A program made the translations under genes and the position numbers. Positions 34,750 to 44,187 of a DNA stretch of 64,000 nt are shown in pieces. The DNA is taken from NCBI GenBank assembly GCA_017416485.1, contig JAFQCH010000018.1, forward strand, positions 62,001 through 126,000. The letters run 5' to 3'. This DNA comes from Clostridia bacterium (lineage in GTDB: Bacteria > Bacillota > Clostridia > Oscillospirales > Acutalibacteraceae). The notes under the pieces were generated by a model. The model had not been told where the DNA came from, made no database searches, and saw only the letters and a program-made list of their open reading frames with translations. Positions within the stretch are counted from its first letter, which is position 1, and every line of letters begins with the position of its first letter.

Positions 34750-37326
34750 ATGAAAAAAGTGATGAAAAGAATTATCATTGCGTTGTTGTGTGTTGTGTTG
34801 GTTGTCGGGATGTCTGCGGGCATTTTTTTACTGACTTACACACCGACACTTACCTTCGATGTGCAAAATACAACAGGACCCGTTACATCGGGTGCATCGG
34901 GCTATCTGTACGGACTTGCCGAAAACGGTGTGCCGAGTGCCGCCATGTGTGAAAGTGTGGATATTTCTTCCGTTTCGCAGAAAGCCATTGACGGTTTGCA
35001 GCACCCCATCGGCGACATTGACCATGTGGAAGAAATGCTGATTGCTACGGATTATAATGTTGTGTATTTGCAGGATGCGTATGATACATGGTATTATCTC
35101 CACAATGAAATCATGCAACAGCGGGCAGACGGCACCTACGATTGGCAAAAACTGCTCGATGAAGACTTTTTACCGAAAGTGCGTGAAACTGTTGCAAAAC
35201 TGTCTGCAAAAGATTACGGCGAAAAGGTTGTTTATTGTCTTTATAACGAATGCGACAACGGTGTGTGGTTCGGAGAAACACGGACAACGGATGATCCTTA
35301 TAATCAATTTGGCGTATGGGCAGAATATAACACGCTCGGCAGAGATAACTTCAACAGCGCATGGAAACAGGCTTTTGAGGTTGCGCGGGAAGTCAATCCA
35401 GATTGTCTGATCGGTGGTCCCGGATTCTGTGACTACGATCATGACGAAATTGAATATTTCCTTCGCTACTGTGTGGAAAACAACTGCGTTCCCGATATTA
35501 TGATCTACCACGAATTGCATGACGATTCCGTTTATTACTGGCAGGATCATGTAGATGATTACAGGCAGATCGAAGAATCGCTCGGCATTGAAGATCTCAC
35601 GATCATTGTCACCGAATACGGCAGAATGCAGGATAACGGCTATCCGGGCAAAATGGTGCAGTATATTACCAAAATTGAGGATTCCAAAGTGTATGCAAAC
35701 AATGCTTACTGGCGCCTTTCAAATAACCTTAATGATGTCTGTGCCGATGATAACAGCCCGAATGCAAACTGGTGGCTGATGCGCTGGTATGCGGATATGG
35801 AAGGCGAAACACTTGCAAGCACCAGCCATGATTTATTTAAATCTGATTTTGAACGCTCCGTCCGCAAAGGAAAAAGCCTCGACCATCAGGGATTTATGGG
35901 CATTGCATCTTTGGATGATGAAAAAATCACCGCAGTCTGCGGCGGCAGAAGCGGCGAAGCAAAGATTGTATTTGAAAATCTGAAAGACACTGTATTTGAA
36001 GATAAAACACTGCTCATCACTGTCGAAGAAACAGTTTATAAAGGCCTTTACGGCATTGTTAACCGGCCTGTTGTTGTTCAGCAATACACGGTTGAACAAA
36101 AACCAGACCGTCTTGTGATCAATATGAAAGATATGGACGAAGCCAATGCTTATCATGTGACGGTAAAAATTGCACATGGTGAAAATCTGCAAATCGATGC
36201 GCGTCCTGTTCGATACGAATTTGAACACGGCACCTTGCTCGGCAATGCGTATCTGTATGACAGCTATTGTCCCACAAGCGGCGACACCATGGGCATGGTT
36301 GGCGGTATGGAAAACATCGGCGACGGTGTAAAACTGAACATCAATATCGAAAAAGACGGAATGTATCAGCTCGATTTTGTGTACGGCAATTCCAATGACG
36401 GTCCCTTTGGAGAAAACGGCAGACAAAATCCAGATGACAGAATCCATACCATTGTGACTCTGTCGATCGACGGAAAAGAACAGACTGTTTTGCTGCCGAA
36501 TACAATCAAAAGTGAATACACATCCTGTTATTCCTTGCAACTGTCGCTTACGGCAGGGGAGCATGAAATCTGTGCGATGCACAACACGGGAACGTATGTG
36601 CTCGATTCCCTTGTTGTCAGTGAATATAATCAATACAAGCCGATTTCAATTCTGCCCGATTCCGACAGAACCTCAAACAATATCCGTTCCTTCCTTGCTG
36701 TTGCACCGCATGATGGATATTATCTGGTTTATACGGATGCAGCGGAAAAAGCATTTTATGTGGATGGCTGTTCTGTTCATACCGATGAAAAAGGAATTGC
36801 GACCGTGTATCTGCGTCGCGGCTTGAATTATCTTGATTTTGCATGTGAACAGGCTGTTGAAATTGCAGCAACTGTTTCTCAGTTGCATCAAAGTATTGTG
36901 CTGATGGCTGACGATGCTACGCTTGAAAATGCACAGTTGAAAACCGATAAAAACTCAGTCCGTTATATCGATTCCATACGTTGCAATGAAGGTACTGCAA
37001 CCTTTACCGTGCATGTTGACAAGGAAGGGGACTACCGCATCACGTTGTTGTATGCAAACAATGACGAGGGCGGCGTGCATGATTACAATGTGGACCTGAT
37101 TGAACGGTATGTAACCGTTTCTGTGAACGGGGAACAAAAGCAGAATGTTTTCTGCCGCAATACCTATTCATGGCAAACCTTCAAAACCGTCACATTCAAT
37201 GTGCATTTGCAACAAGGTGAAAATACACTTCTGTTTGCAAATGACGGCAGTGTCCGTTTTAACGGCAACGAAACCTACACACCATATATCGCAGGATTCA
37301 CCGTGAATTCGGCTTGCGCAGAATGA
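34750..37326 (+). CDS. Membrane-anchored extracellular GH39-like glycosidase with beta-sandwich modules
   Basis: The 858-residue protein has an N-terminal membrane anchor (about residues 8-32) without a lipobox. Residues about 45-400 are a clan GH-A-type TIM barrel with a probable acid/base in CLYNECDNGVWF and nucleophile in IIVTEYGRMQ. A beta-sandwich follows the barrel. Three further modules lie at about 480-625, 640-720 and 725-858; the first and third, with YQLDFVYGN and YRITLLYANN, resemble CBM6/35 carbohydrate-binding domains. It is the only clearly extracellular glycosidase here and probably acts on polymers at the cell surface. GGAGAAAGG precedes the ATG at 34750. Its family is not certain. 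Confidence 0.7.
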   Translation: MKKVMKRIIIALLCVVLVVGMSAGIFLLTYTPTLTFDVQNTTGPVTSGASGYLYGLAENGVPSAAMCESVDISSVSQKAIDGLQHPIGDIDHVEEMLIATDYNVVYLQDAYDTWYYLHNEIMQQRADGTYDWQKLLDEDFLPKVRETVAKLSAKDYGEKVVYCLYNECDNGVWFGETRTTDDPYNQFGVWAEYNTLGRDNFNSAWKQAFEVAREVNPDCLIGGPGFCDYDHDEIEYFLRYCVENNCVPDIMIYHELHDDSVYYWQDHVDDYRQIEESLGIEDLTIIVTEYGRMQDNGYPGKMVQYITKIEDSKVYANNAYWRLSNNLNDVCADDNSPNANWWLMRWYADMEGETLASTSHDLFKSDFERSVRKGKSLDHQGFMGIASLDDEKITAVCGGRSGEAKIVFENLKDTVFEDKTLLITVEETVYKGLYGIVNRPVVVQQYTVEQKPDRLVINMKDMDEANAYHVTVKIAHGENLQIDARPVRYEFEHGTLLGNAYLYDSYCPTSGDTMGMVGGMENIGDGVKLNINIEKDGMYQLDFVYGNSNDGPFGENGRQNPDDRIHTIVTLSIDGKEQTVLLPNTIKSEYTSCYSLQLSLTAGEHEICAMHNTGTYVLDSLVVSEYNQYKPISILPDSDRTSNNIRSFLAVAPHDGYYLVYTDAAEKAFYVDGCSVHTDEKGIATVYLRRGLNYLDFACEQAVEIAATVSQLHQSIVLMADDATLENAQLKTDKNSVRYIDSIRCNEGTATFTVHVDKEGDYRITLLYANNDEGGVHDYNVDLIERYVTVSVNGEQKQNVFCRNTYSWQTFKTVTFNVHLQQGENTLLFANDGSVRFNGNETYTPYIAGFTVNSACAE

Positions 37327-37327
37327 T

Positions 37328-37356
37328 AAAAGCGAGGTCAGTTGACCTCGCTTTTA
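37328..37356. terminator. Bidirectional terminator
   Basis: AAAGCGAGGTCA / TGACCTCGCTTT, a perfect 12-bp stem with A and T tails, between convergent genes. Confidence 0.88.
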
Positions 37357-37368
37357 AATTAACTCTCT

Positions 37369-38247
37369 TCAGTTCACAACGCCATGGTGTGCAGTGGGGG
37401 AATTCTCATTCAGAGAAAGGAAATAATATCCTTGGCTCTGATAATACTCAATAATGTCAGGCAGTGCATCCACGGTGGTGTCTTTCATATCGGTGTCATG
37501 CATCAGCAGAATGATTCGGTTTGCCGTACAAGAAACGGACGATTCATAAATATAGCTTGCGGGAACATTGTTGCCGCTGGCATCCTGGCTGTCTGCATTC
37601 CAGTCAAAATAACTGTATCCTCTGTTTTCCACTTCATCCACCAATTCGCTCATGATGCCGTAACAAACATTGCGACTGATGGAATTGCTGCTGCCGCCGG
37701 GGAAGCGGATGAGCATGGAACGAACTCCCGTTTTTTCATACACAAGGTCGGAAATGCGGTCAAGGTCTGCAAAGTAATCATCCACCGAGGCATAAAGATC
37801 GTAAAAATCATGTGTGTACGTATGAAGCGCAATGGCATGACCGTGATCGACAATGTTTTTGTATTCATCTCTGTAATCGGATTTCATAACAAAGAATGTT
37901 GCGCCGCAACCGTATTTGTCTAAAATATCAAGAATTCTCTGTGTATTGCTCGAAGGGCCGTCATCAAATGTAAGATATACAATTTTTGCATCATCAGGAA
38001 GATCATCTTCCGTCAGCCCGATGCAATTCTGCCCCTGCTCGGCTTTTGTGGGCTCTTCCGTTGTTGTGTAAGCATCGGAAATCACGGCTTCTATTTCATT
38101 TTGTCTTGCAACGGTGACTTCCATGATCATGCCGGTTTGTTCAACAACGGCAACATCACGCGAGCAAGCACCCATAAAAAGGCAAAAAACAAGAGCCAGA
38201 ACAACGCATAAAATTCTTGAGAAACGGGAGAAACGCGGCAGAGTCAT
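37369..38247 (-). CDS. Polysaccharide deacetylase (NodB-type), lipoprotein
   Basis: The 292-residue protein has a lipoprotein signal ending at the lipobox FMGAC. The NodB domain has the metal/catalytic block LTFDDGPSSNT, the histidine motif LHTYTHDF, and FPGGSSN. It should be a surface deacetylase of peptidoglycan or another N-acetylated polysaccharide. A comparable role in Bacillus includes spore-cortex or cell-wall deacetylation; spore genes next door make that possible but not shown. AAGGAA precedes the ATG. Confidence 0.9.
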   Translation of the reverse strand: MTLPRFSRFSRILCVVLALVFCLFMGACSRDVAVVEQTGMIMEVTVARQNEIEAVISDAYTTTEEPTKAEQGQNCIGLTEDDLPDDAKIVYLTFDDGPSSNTQRILDILDKYGCGATFFVMKSDYRDEYKNIVDHGHAIALHTYTHDFYDLYASVDDYFADLDRISDLVYEKTGVRSMLIRFPGGSSNSISRNVCYGIMSELVDEVENRGYSYFDWNADSQDASGNNVPASYIYESSVSCTANRIILLMHDTDMKDTTVDALPDIIEYYQSQGYYFLSLNENSPTAHHGVVN

Positions 38248-38402
38248 TTTTGATTTCCTTCTTTGTTACATGATTGTATTTAATATAACATAAAAATGTA
38301 CATTTTGCAAGAACAATGCATACAATAATGAATGGAAAAAACAAGAATTTTTTGTCACTATAATGAATCACAAAGTACTTTTTATCTGCTAAAGAAATAT
38401 CA

Positions 38403-38978
38403 TTATTGCAGCAGCATCGGTTGCAGTTGTCTACCTTCCAGTGCTGCGGTTGCGGCGGGCAAAATTTGTGAAAAATCTGCAACAACGGAAGTGGGTTTAT
38501 TTATAAAATCATCCTGCCTGTAAGGAATAAAATAATAGTGCTTGCGGCTCATCAGCGTGCCGATGTTTGCGGCGGCAGTGCCGAGTGCATCGTTGGTGGA
38601 AATGCCGATCAGAACCGGCCTTGCATTGCGCAATTGCGATTTTACGGCAAGTGTTACCGGGGTGTCTGCAATTCCGACTGCCAGTTTTGCCAGTGTGTTG
38701 CCCGTGCATGGCGCAACAATCAGCAAATCCAGCATCTTTTTAGGACCGATCGGTTCGGCATCTGCAATTGTGCAGATCACCTTGTTGCCTGTCATATTTT
38801 CAAGCCTTTCAGCAAACGATTCCGCAGAACCGAAGCGAGTGTCCGTTGAAAAGGCATTAAAACTCATAATCGGAATAATTTTAAATCCTTCGTCACATAA
38901 TGTTTGTAAACGGGAGAGGACTTTGCCGAATGTGCAGAATGATCCGCAAATGGCAAAGCCGATGGTTTTATCTGTCAA
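38403..38978 (-). CDS. dpaB: Dipicolinate synthase subunit B
   Basis: The 191-residue flavoprotein-like subunit has the N-terminal GFAICGSFCTFGKVL and the block LLIVAPCTGNTLAKLAVGI, both usual in DpaB (SpoVFB). With DpaA it oxidises dihydrodipicolinate to dipicolinic acid in the mother cell; the acid accumulates in the spore core. It overlaps dpaA by four bases (ATGA). Confidence 0.96.
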   Translation of the reverse strand: MTDKTIGFAICGSFCTFGKVLSRLQTLCDEGFKIIPIMSFNAFSTDTRFGSAESFAERLENMTGNKVICTIADAEPIGPKKMLDLLIVAPCTGNTLAKLAVGIADTPVTLAVKSQLRNARPVLIGISTNDALGTAAANIGTLMSRKHYYFIPYRQDDFINKPTSVVADFSQILPAATAALEGRQLQPMLLQ

Positions 38979-39847
38979 GAGGATCCCTCCGTTAAATAGG
39001 TTTCTATTGTTTTTGCAATGATTTCCCCTGCAGTTTTCGGCGCTGTTTTTCCGGGCAGCGAAACGGCTTTTATAAGCGTTCTGCCGTGTTTTTGCACTGC
39101 GGTTTGATCTATGCCGAACGGCACGCTTGCCACTTCAATAAAAGCGCAATCCGCCTCTGCCTGCAAAATGCAGTTTTCGTCAATCACAAGCGCGGGGATG
39201 GTGTTGATAACACATTGAAATTGCTTTATATGCGATTGCAGATTCTGCAAAGGAATTGCTCTGAACCGGTCGCATGTTGCGGCTGTTAACGCTTCGCGGC
39301 TTCTGGCAAAAACTGTAACCTCTGCGCCGAGTGCCTGTAATGCGCGTGCCGTGTATTTTGCCACTCTGCCGTAGCCTGTAATTGCACAGCGCAATCCGAA
39401 TACAGTGCACGGCAAGCGGTCGGTCAGTATGCCGATCACCCCTTCTGCCGTCAGCAAGGCATTTTGCAAAGTCAGTTCTTCATTTTTAAAATAGTCAACA
39501 ACGGTTATGCCGTGTGCTTCCAGTGTTTTTTCAAAAAAGGCAGGCGGCATACCGCAAAAAACAAGGGTTTCGGGACGAATCAACTGCATCACGGAATGCA
39601 GGGAAATGCTTTCTTTTGAAAAAGAGGCATTCAGCATTTTTGCATCCCTTGAAACAGGTAATGGAAAAATAACGGCATTCGCATCAGAGAATGATTCTGC
39701 CAAAGGTTTATTTTGCAAAGATGGCGGCAGTTGTGCAAGGTCGAATGCAGCTACAGCCACGCGGTATCCGTCTTTTTGCAGTTGTGCCGCCATGTGAATC
39801 TGCCGCGAATCGCCGCCGATCACGGCAAGATTGATAGTATGATTCAT
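38975..39847 (-). CDS. dpaA: Dipicolinate synthase subunit A
   Basis: The 290-residue protein has two Rossmann regions: the N-terminal LAVIGGDSRQIHMA and the NAD-binding CAITGYGRVAKYTA of DpaA (SpoVFA). AGGAGG precedes the ATG. A weak sigma-K-like site (AC, 16 bases, CATAAATTG) lies at 39893-39867, as expected for a mother-cell gene, though it lies very close to the ribosome site. The pair is not followed by asd and dapG as in Bacillus. Confidence 0.96.
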   Translation of the reverse strand: MNHTINLAVIGGDSRQIHMAAQLQKDGYRVAVAAFDLAQLPPSLQNKPLAESFSDANAVIFPLPVSRDAKMLNASFSKESISLHSVMQLIRPETLVFCGMPPAFFEKTLEAHGITVVDYFKNEELTLQNALLTAEGVIGILTDRLPCTVFGLRCAITGYGRVAKYTARALQALGAEVTVFARSREALTAATCDRFRAIPLQNLQSHIKQFQCVINTIPALVIDENCILQAEADCAFIEVASVPFGIDQTAVQKHGRTLIKAVSLPGKTAPKTAGEIIAKTIETYLTEGSS

Positions 39848-39912
39848 AGAATACGCCTCCTTTTATCAATTTATGCACGGGGGTAAAATGTGTTATAATT
39901 TTTGGTTTTTTC

Positions 39913-39940
39913 TTGACTTATAAAAAAATTTTTCTATAAT
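39913..39940 (+). promoter_or_regulatory. Promoter of murC
   Basis: TTGACT at 39913-39918, a 16-base spacer and TATAAT at 39935-39940. Confidence 0.75.
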
Positions 39941-39963
39941 ATAATAAGTTAGGAGTTGATTTG

Positions 39964-41361
39964 ATGCAGATTGATAAACTGCTTGAAACCGTAAAACGAA
40001 TTCACTTCATCGGAATCGGCGGTGCCGGCATGTGCCCGCTTGCCGAAATTTTACATAAACAGGGCTACAGTCTTTCTGGCTCTGACAACAACGAAAGCAA
40101 TACATTAAAACGCATCCGTGCTTACGGCATTCCCGTAACGCTCGGGCAGAAAGCGGAAAACATTGAAGGCGCAGAAATGATTGTTTACACCGCTGCCATC
40201 CTTCCGACCAATCCCGAACTGGTTGCTGCAAAGGCATCGGGAATACCGACCTTTGAGCGCGCCGTTCTGTTTGGTGCCATCACCCGCAAATTCTGCAAAT
40301 GTATCGGTGTTTGCGGCACACACGGCAAAACCACCACCACCGCCATGCTGACACAGATGCTCATGAATGCAGATGCCGATCCCTCTGCTGTCATCGGCGG
40401 CAAATTGCCCCTCATTGATGCCTACGGCAGAATGGGTGAAAAGGATCTGCTTGTGTGCGAAGCCTGTGAATTTCAGGATCATTTTTTGGAACTTTCACCC
40501 TCTTGCGCGTTGATTCTCAATATTGATGCCGATCACCTTGAATACTTCAAAACGGTTGAAAATCTGATTGCATCTTTTACTAAATTTGCAGACCTTGCAA
40601 GCGAATGTGTTATTTACAACGGCGATTGCGAAAAAACAAAAAAAGCTGTTGCTGATATGAAAACCGAAAAACAGCTCATTTCTTTCGGCAGAGAAAAAAC
40701 CAACGATTGGTATGCCGAAAATGTGGAATATGAACACGGTGCTTTCGCCTGTTTTGATGTTTACAAAAAAGGAACATGCGTGGGCCATGCAAAACTTGCC
40801 GTGCCCGGAGAACACAATGTGTGCAATGCTTTGAGCGCACTTGCAGCAGCCGATTATGCGGGTGCCGATCTTGCAAAAGCCATCATCGGAATGGGGGAAT
40901 TCAAGGGTGCCGGCAGGCGATTTGAAGAACTCGGTGTTGTCAACGGCATCACGGTTGTGGATGACTATGCACACCATCCCGCCGAACTGCTTGTAACCAT
41001 TGAATCCGCTATGAAAATGGATTTTAACCGTGTGTGGGCTGTGTTCCAGCCGTTCACATTTTCGCGCACTTATATGCTGTTAGATGACTTTGCAAACGTG
41101 CTTTCCAAAGCTGACAAAGTGGTGCTGACGGAAATTATGGGTTCGCGCGAAGTTAATACCTATGATATTCACACTTGTGACCTTGCAGAAAAAATTGACG
41201 GTTGTATCACATTTGAACCTAAAGACAAGGATGCAAACTTTGAAGACATCGTCAACTTCCTTTGCGAAAATGCCCAAGCGGGTGATTTGATTCTTACCAT
41301 GGGGTGCGGTGATGTTTATAAAATTGCCGAGCGCTGTCTTGCAAAAATGAACAACAAATAA
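39964..41361 (+). CDS. murC: UDP-N-acetylmuramate--L-alanine ligase
   Basis: The 465-residue protein has the N-terminal substrate-binding motif FIGIGGAGMCPLAEIL, the ATP loop CGTHGKTTTTAML, the central motif NIDADHLEYF and the C-terminal DYAHHPAE. It adds L-alanine to UDP-MurNAc in peptidoglycan synthesis. AGGAG precedes the ATG at 39964. It stands apart from the other mur genes, with its own promoter and a terminator, which is common for murC. Confidence 0.97.
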   Translation: MQIDKLLETVKRIHFIGIGGAGMCPLAEILHKQGYSLSGSDNNESNTLKRIRAYGIPVTLGQKAENIEGAEMIVYTAAILPTNPELVAAKASGIPTFERAVLFGAITRKFCKCIGVCGTHGKTTTTAMLTQMLMNADADPSAVIGGKLPLIDAYGRMGEKDLLVCEACEFQDHFLELSPSCALILNIDADHLEYFKTVENLIASFTKFADLASECVIYNGDCEKTKKAVADMKTEKQLISFGREKTNDWYAENVEYEHGAFACFDVYKKGTCVGHAKLAVPGEHNVCNALSALAAADYAGADLAKAIIGMGEFKGAGRRFEELGVVNGITVVDDYAHHPAELLVTIESAMKMDFNRVWAVFQPFTFSRTYMLLDDFANVLSKADKVVLTEIMGSREVNTYDIHTCDLAEKIDGCITFEPKDKDANFEDIVNFLCENAQAGDLILTMGCGDVYKIAERCLAKMNNK

Positions 41362-41366
41362 AAATT

Positions 41367-41396
41367 CACCCTGCTGTTTTCGGTAACAGCAGGGTG
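41367..41396. terminator. Bidirectional terminator after murC
   Basis: CACCCTGCTGTT / AACAGCAGGGTG, a perfect 12-bp stem between convergent genes. Confidence 0.88.
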
Positions 41397-41411
41397 TAAC
41401 TTATTTTGTTT

Positions 41412-42680
41412 TTAAATGTCAATCTCCGGCACGGTCGGCCCTGTCGGATCATCTGTATCGGGAGGATCGGTCGGTTGTTGCGTCGGCGGAATGATCGGCT
41501 CTGTCGGTTTTTGAGTAGGCGGTTCAGTCGGTATATTCTGTGTCGGATCAATGGGAATGATCGGTCTGCTTGTTGGCTCGTTCGTTGCCGGAGGATCGGT
41601 CGGCGCGGCGGTTGCAGGCGGATCGGTCGGCGGCGGGTCGGTCGGATCATTATTGTTATCGTTATTCGGTTCCGTTGTCGGTTCTTCCGTCGGTGCATCT
41701 GTTACCGTGGTGATTGCGTATTCCAATGCAAGCATTGTGAAGTCAACTTTCGGTTCGGTGTAAACAACACCCGATTCATAGCGGGTTTTCAGCACATCTG
41801 CCGCGGCACTGACACCGTCGGCCTTGTTCATACCGCTTTTGATAACGGGGGAATACAGCAAGCGAACAACGGCAAGATCCAGTTCGTCGGGCACCTGCGG
41901 CAAAGCATTGGCTTTGTAAAACAGACTTTGCGGATAATTCAGTGAATTCTGATTCAGCCCCAGCATCTGCAACACTTCTTCAAGAATCAGGGAATTGCGC
42001 ACTTCGCGGGAGGTGGTGTCGGTAACAAGCCCCACTTTTGCAAGTTGAATGCGGTAATCATCTGAATTATAAAAAATTCTTGTGCAGCTTTGTGCCGTGT
42101 TGTCGGTGATGCCGATTGCATTCTGCACAAATGACAGGTTGCCGAAATAAAATTTCACATTGGCTTTGTTTGTGGCTGTTGCCGTGAACATGCCGGGGAA
42201 TCCCTTGATGCTGTTCAGGTACTCCGAAGCCCAACGGATAACGGCCACGTCCACTTCGTCGGCAGTGCCGTAAATTTCATAATAAATGGGCTTAATCCAT
42301 TTTCTTGCCGCACCGATTGCGCCTTCACCTTCGTCTGCAAATGCGATTTCGGAAAAATAAGCAAGCACGGTTTGCAAGGGATAGTTGAACACGGTTACAT
42401 CGGACGGGGTGAGTGTGGTGTCAACAGGTGTGTTGTCATACCGTTGCACATCATCAAAATCGCTCCAGATGTTGGTGCCGGTGTAAAAAATTTGTGTGCC
42501 GACGGTGTTGCCTACACTCAACTGTGTTGTGGGCGTTATGGACGGCAATGTTGTGGCAGGTGTTGTCTGGAAGGCATAGGACGGCTGTGTGCGCGTTGTT
42601 GTCAGCGAGCTTTCATCCTTACTGCATGCACAAAGCAACAGCATGCACATTAAAACAAAAATCAATGAGGCCTTTTTCAT
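41412..42680 (-). CDS. DUF2927-like lipoprotein with Pro/Thr-rich tail
   Basis: The 422-residue protein has a lipoprotein signal ending at LLCAC. After a threonine-rich linker, residues about 85-330 contain the block ILEEVLQMLGLNQNS, typical of DUF2927. The last about 95 residues are repeated Pro/Thr/Asp/Glu units (PTDPP, PTEPP, PTQ), a low-complexity stalk probably spanning the wall. AAGGGG lies seven bases before the ATG at 42680. It is a single gene with promoter and terminator. Function is not known. Confidence 0.8.
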   Translation of the reverse strand: MKKASLIFVLMCMLLLCACSKDESSLTTTRTQPSYAFQTTPATTLPSITPTTQLSVGNTVGTQIFYTGTNIWSDFDDVQRYDNTPVDTTLTPSDVTVFNYPLQTVLAYFSEIAFADEGEGAIGAARKWIKPIYYEIYGTADEVDVAVIRWASEYLNSIKGFPGMFTATATNKANVKFYFGNLSFVQNAIGITDNTAQSCTRIFYNSDDYRIQLAKVGLVTDTTSREVRNSLILEEVLQMLGLNQNSLNYPQSLFYKANALPQVPDELDLAVVRLLYSPVIKSGMNKADGVSAAADVLKTRYESGVVYTEPKVDFTMLALEYAITTVTDAPTEEPTTEPNNDNNNDPTDPPPTDPPATAAPTDPPATNEPTSRPIIPIDPTQNIPTEPPTQKPTEPIIPPTQQPTDPPDTDDPTGPTVPEIDI

Positions 42681-42725
42681 TTTCATTCCCCTTGTAATAT
42701 ATAAATACAAATTACATTTCATTTA

Positions 42726-42754
42726 ATTATAGCATAATGCATCTTTCTTTGTAA
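42726..42754 (-). promoter_or_regulatory. Weak promoter of the DUF2927-like gene
   Basis: On the minus strand, TTACAA (42754-42749), 17 bases and TATAAT (42731-42726). The -10 is perfect and the -35 is poor. Confidence 0.5.
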
Positions 42755-42915
42755 ATACTTAAATGCAAAATGTTTTTATTTGTTTGCAAATTTTTCCGAT
42801 TTCGGCAGAATAAACGCAGATTGAACAAGGTTTTCATCGTTTATTCCGTCACTTCACGGCAACAATGAAACCGTGTCACAAACTGCAAAATGCAGACACA
42901 GTTCGGAGGAAGAAA

Positions 42916-44100
42916 ATGAGAAAACGCATCAAACGCATTTCCGTTTGTTTGAGTGTTTGCTGTGTTGCCGTGCTGGGCTTAGTGCTGTTCGGGTATTTTA
43001 CATTGCCGCAGGCGATCACCGTCAGTGCCGAAATCCCCGCCATCGGCATGTACAGTCCCGTTGCAAGTCGCCAAACCGCTGTCACGGCTTCGACAACGCC
43101 AACAGCAGACACCAAACAGGATTATGCTTTATTTGGGGTGGTTCCCGTAAAAACCGTGTCCGTCACGCAGACGGACAGAAAATATGTATATGCCGGCGGC
43201 GATGTGATCGGTTTGCAGATGCTCACCGACGGGGTGATTGTGGTCGACGTTCAGTCATTTGAATCCGTCAACGGGGAAGTGTCGCCCGCCAAGGATGCAG
43301 GCTTGCAGAAAGGCGATATCATAACCGCTGTCAACGGTGTGCAGGTGTCGGACAACCACAGTTTTTCGGCGGCAATTTCCGATTCAAGCGGGCAGGAAAT
43401 TGATATGACCTTTCTGCGCGGTACGCAGGAAAAACATGCTCTTGTTACACCGCAGTTGTGCAAGCAAAGCGGTATTTACCGTTGCGGCGCATGGGTTCGT
43501 GATTCCACTGTCGGTATCGGCACCATGACTTATTATGATCCGTCCACGGGTATTTACGGCGCACTCGGTCATTGCGTCAGTGACATGGACACGGGTGAAA
43601 TGTTGCCCATTGCAGGCGGTCAGATCGTGGATGCCTATGTGTGGAACATCAAAAAGGGTGAAAGCGGCACGGCAGGAGAACTCGGCGGCTCACTGGAAGA
43701 AGAAGTCATCGGCAGTATAGAAAAGAACTGTCAGAGCGGCGTTTACGGAATTCTGTATGAAGCCCCCTTATGTGCAGGCGAATACCCCGTGGCATGGGAA
43801 ACGGAAGTCAAGGCAGGTCCTGCCGAAATCATGCTCTCACTCGACGGCGAAACCATTGAAAGCTATGATATTGAAATTGAGCGCATCAATGCCGATTACA
43901 ATGCCGAAATTAAAAACATGGTCATCAGGATCACGGATGAAGAACTGCTCGAAAAAACCGGCGGTATCGTGCAGGGGATGAGCGGCAGTCCTATTATTCA
44001 GAACGATATGCTCGTCGGTGCAGTCACCCACGTCCTTGTAAACGACCCAACCAAAGGCTACGGCATCTTTATCGAAAATATGCTCGACGCAGCCGCTTAA
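42916..44100 (+). CDS. spoIVB: SpoIVB serine peptidase
   Basis: The 394-residue protein has an N-terminal membrane segment, a PDZ domain (about residues 85-185, with AKDAGLQKGDIITAVNGVQ) and an S55 peptidase domain. The catalytic His is in YGALGHCVSD and the catalytic Ser in GMSGSPIIQND. SpoIVB is made in the forespore and signals across the membrane to activate pro-sigma-K processing. CGGAGGAAG precedes the ATG at 42916. recN, spo0A or other Bacillus neighbours are absent. The gene ends at a terminator. Confidence 0.95.
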   Translation: MRKRIKRISVCLSVCCVAVLGLVLFGYFTLPQAITVSAEIPAIGMYSPVASRQTAVTASTTPTADTKQDYALFGVVPVKTVSVTQTDRKYVYAGGDVIGLQMLTDGVIVVDVQSFESVNGEVSPAKDAGLQKGDIITAVNGVQVSDNHSFSAAISDSSGQEIDMTFLRGTQEKHALVTPQLCKQSGIYRCGAWVRDSTVGIGTMTYYDPSTGIYGALGHCVSDMDTGEMLPIAGGQIVDAYVWNIKKGESGTAGELGGSLEEEVIGSIEKNCQSGVYGILYEAPLCAGEYPVAWETEVKAGPAEIMLSLDGETIESYDIEIERINADYNAEIKNMVIRITDEELLEKTGGIVQGMSGSPIIQNDMLVGAVTHVLVNDPTKGYGIFIENMLDAAA

Positions 44101-44106
44101 ATTTTT

Positions 44107-44137
44107 TAACAGGGGTGAATTGCCCCTGTTATTTTTT
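44107..44137 (+). terminator. Terminator after spoIVB
   Basis: TAACAGGGG / CCCCTGTTA stem followed by TTTTTT. Confidence 0.88.
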
Positions 44138-44187
44138 GTTGATTCATGTTATAATGGAATCAAACAACAACCGACGGGAGGTTTTTT

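Noticed and set aside
39867..39893. Sigma-K-like promoter before dpaA
   Set aside because: The motif is weak and its start site would fall on the ribosome site, so I mention it only within the gene entry.
41412..41700. Possible tandem DNA repeat or CRISPR-like array
   Set aside because: The repetition is degenerate and follows Pro/Thr codons; there is no regular repeat-spacer structure.
41406..41945. Arg/Gly-rich plus-strand frames opposite the lipoprotein tail
   Set aside because: They arise from the Pro/Thr repeat coding of the minus-strand lipoprotein.
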